Program-made: the position numbers and the translations under genes | The notes under the pieces: generated by a model | What the model saw: the letters and a program-made list of their open reading frames with translations, nothing else | What the model was told of the DNA's origin: nothing | The model's database searches: none | From: CAYQOX01 sp964419335 | Lineage (GTDB): Bacteria; Hinthialibacterota; Hinthialibacteria; Hinthialibacterales; Hinthialibacteraceae | Assembly: GCA_964419335.1 (NCBI GenBank) | Contig: CAYQOX010000001.1 | Location: forward strand, 1 to 64,000 | DNA: 64,000 nucleotides | Direction of reading: 5' to 3' | Part shown: in pieces, positions 62,590 through 64,000 of the stretch | Numbering within the stretch: position 1 is the first letter of the stretch | How the letters are laid out: each line of letters opens with the position of its first letter

Positions 62590-63757
62590 TAGGATTCTCC
62601 TCCATCGTGGGGACTTGGATCCAACTTTGGGTTTTTGATGATTCTAGGGCAGCATTGAGCACACACTGAGTTTTTATGCCATCGTAAATGTCGGGTTGAG
62701 TGGGCTTTTTACGTGCGACATGATTGACGAAGTTATAAATGCTATGAAGATGAAAACGTTCCCAGCCGATGGTGTTTTTGGGTCCTGGAAAGGAAGCCGG
62801 TTTGGGGTACCGGGCAACGCACTCGATGGCTTTAAAACCTCGGTTACCTCCATATTCGCCCCCTGAGTCGGTGGCATCGTAATAGTCCAGGAAGTTGGGT
62901 TGCATGAGGTTGAAGCGGATTGCGCCTTGGTCTCCATGTGCTTCGAATCGTATTTCATCCTGGGATCCGGTGGCCACGCGTGAGGATTCTAAAGTGCCAT
63001 AGCCTCCGTCGCGTAAACGAAACAGGAGCAGAGATAAATCATCAACGTGGACTTCTTTCTTTATGGACGGATTGTCTTTTAAGGGGCGTTCTTTGATGAA
63101 TGTTTCGGCTTGATGGAAGACAGACGTAATGGGTCCTAGTAGATGTAAGATTAAATCGACAGCGTGGGCGCCTAAGTCAAATAACGCGCCGCCCCCGCCC
63201 ACTTGATCCGCATCGAGGCGCCAAGAGAAAGGACGGTCGGGATCGATATACCCTGCGTGGAGATAGGCTACCCGCGCACTGAAGATACGCCCCAAGGCTC
63301 CTGCTTCAATCAGTTGCTTGGCTCGCAGCATCGCGGGGATAAATCGGTATTGGAAGGTCATCTGGGTGATACAATCTTGATGTGCTTGGGCCGCGGCTTT
63401 GATTTCCTTGGCTTCCTCCAAGGTGCAGCAAAGCGGTTTATCCATATAGACATGCTTTCCGTGATGTACTGCTTCGAGGAAGATGTCCTTATGAGTGTTG
63501 TTTGGAGTACAGCAGTTGATCATATCGATGTCATTGCGTTGACAGAGTTCACGATAATCGGTGGTCCCGAATTCATAGCCCCACTCACTTACCGCATGCT
63601 TCCAACTTTCTTCGGTACGAGTGGCGACGCCAGCGAGTTCGATTTTGGCAGGTACCTGGCTGTAATAATAGGGAAGAGAACGATACGCATGAGTGTGAGT
63701 TTTTCCCATGAAACCGTGGCCGATCATGCCGATACGTAGGGTTGGTGTATTTGTCAT
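62576..63757 (-). CDS. Gfo/Idh/MocA oxidoreductase (393 aa)
   Basis: Cytoplasmic sugar-type dehydrogenase. Rossmann motif RIGMIGHGFMGKTHTHAY at the N-terminus; the E-K-P equivalent is M-D-K-P (HVYMDKPLCC), keeping the lysine, and the C-terminal domain has the GGALFDLGAHAVDLILHL helix with the catalytic-pocket His. The intact lysine contrasts with its partner downstream. It starts 3 bases after the stop of the sulfatase, so the three genes are one unit, presumably oxidising a sugar released by the sulfatase. Confidence 0.9.
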   Translation of the reverse strand: MTNTPTLRIGMIGHGFMGKTHTHAYRSLPYYYSQVPAKIELAGVATRTEESWKHAVSEWGYEFGTTDYRELCQRNDIDMINCCTPNNTHKDIFLEAVHHGKHVYMDKPLCCTLEEAKEIKAAAQAHQDCITQMTFQYRFIPAMLRAKQLIEAGALGRIFSARVAYLHAGYIDPDRPFSWRLDADQVGGGGALFDLGAHAVDLILHLLGPITSVFHQAETFIKERPLKDNPSIKKEVHVDDLSLLLFRLRDGGYGTLESSRVATGSQDEIRFEAHGDQGAIRFNLMQPNFLDYYDATDSGGEYGGNRGFKAIECVARYPKPASFPGPKNTIGWERFHLHSIYNFVNHVARKKPTQPDIYDGIKTQCVLNAALESSKTQSWIQVPTMEENPNEIS

Positions 63758-63760
63758 TGA

Positions 63761-64000
63761 TTAACCTTCCCATTCGCTTTCAGGTTGAAAGTTTCGTTTT
63801 TCTAATGCTTCTCGGATTTTCTTGAAACGTTTATCCCATTCATCCGGTTCAAAGTTGGGGTATTTTCGTTCGCGTCCTTCCCAAATCAGTTCCCAATTTT
63901 CCTTGGGTTCGGGAGTTTGCCCTTGATCTCCGGTTTCATCAATCCATTGATCCAAACGAGATCGCATCTCCTCCAACTTGTCATTATATTCCGGATTTTC
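63761..64000 (-). CDS. C-terminal end of a sulfatase (partial, cut by the window)
   Basis: Only the last 79 codons are in the window, and the frame stays open to the edge. The stretch NPEYNDKLEEMRSRLDQWID followed by ETGDQG is the usual end of SGSH-like sulfatases from PVC-type bacteria. The sulfatase catalytic residues lie outside. It runs into the Gfo/Idh operon with a 3-base gap. Confidence 0.72.
   Translation of the reverse strand, partial: ENPEYNDKLEEMRSRLDQWIDETGDQGQTPEPKENWELIWEGRERKYPNFEPDEWDKRFKKIREALEKRNFQPESEWEG

Overview
This 64 kb window comes from a Gram-negative bacterium of moderate G+C (mid-40s % by eye). The clues are an outer-membrane beta-barrel, a LolA-like periplasmic protein, a Tat translocase, Tat-type leaders on several catabolic enzymes, formylglycine sulfatases, Gfo/Idh oxidoreductases, a uroporphyrinogen-decarboxylase-like protein and a type II/IV prepilin. 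That mix is typical of uncultured PVC and neighbouring lineages (Planctomycetes, Lentisphaerae, Hydrogenedentota, Sumerlaeota, Poribacteria). The phylum is an inference. I see no rRNA, tRNA, insertion sequence, prophage or CRISPR array.

Layout. 0.1-4 kb: an Mrr-type nuclease with a second PD-(D/E)xK-like protein, a sialidase-like secreted protein, and a parDE module whose toxin is frameshifted in a run of seven G. 4-7.2 kb: two Tat-exported sulfatases. 7.3-10.3 kb: a globin-coupled histidine kinase with an NtrC-type sigma-54 regulator. 10.3-11.3 kb: a non-coding island with nested inverted repeats and an 11-12 bp degenerate tandem array. 11.3-17 kb: an RND exporter / LolA-like / beta-barrel operon behind an ArsR regulator. 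17-30 kb: dapF, a mitochondrial-type citrate synthase, a divergent phosphoesterase, a YtxJ-like thiol protein, a coiled-coil/FapA/TPR operon without flagellar genes, phosphofructokinase and cysK. 30-38 kb: rluD-pyrR-pyrB-pyrC, tatA-tatC, a nucleotide-sugar dehydratase and folC. 38-48 kb: an unknown protein, a ClC channel, a MATE transporter, membrane proteins, an MBL hydrolase and two glycosyltransferases. 48-56 kb: a CocE-like hydrolase, an enolase-superfamily dehydratase, a UroD-like protein, a prepilin and a second dihydroorotase-like enzyme. 55-64 kb: a TerC fusion, a lone sucC, an orphan NtrC-like regulator with a degenerate receiver, a DUF2179 protein, and an operon of a sulfatase (cut by the window edge) with two Gfo/Idh oxidoreductases.

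How it fits together. Sulfatases, a sialidase-like protein, an enolase-family sugar-acid dehydratase and oxidoreductases suggest scavenging of sulfated polysaccharides, and the Tat genes in the same window would export the RR-leader enzymes. The most unusual items are the repeat island at 10.5-11.0 kb, the globin-kinase/sigma-54 pair, the FapA-TPR-coiled-coil operon, the frameshifted ParE toxin, and several enzymes that have lost signature residues.
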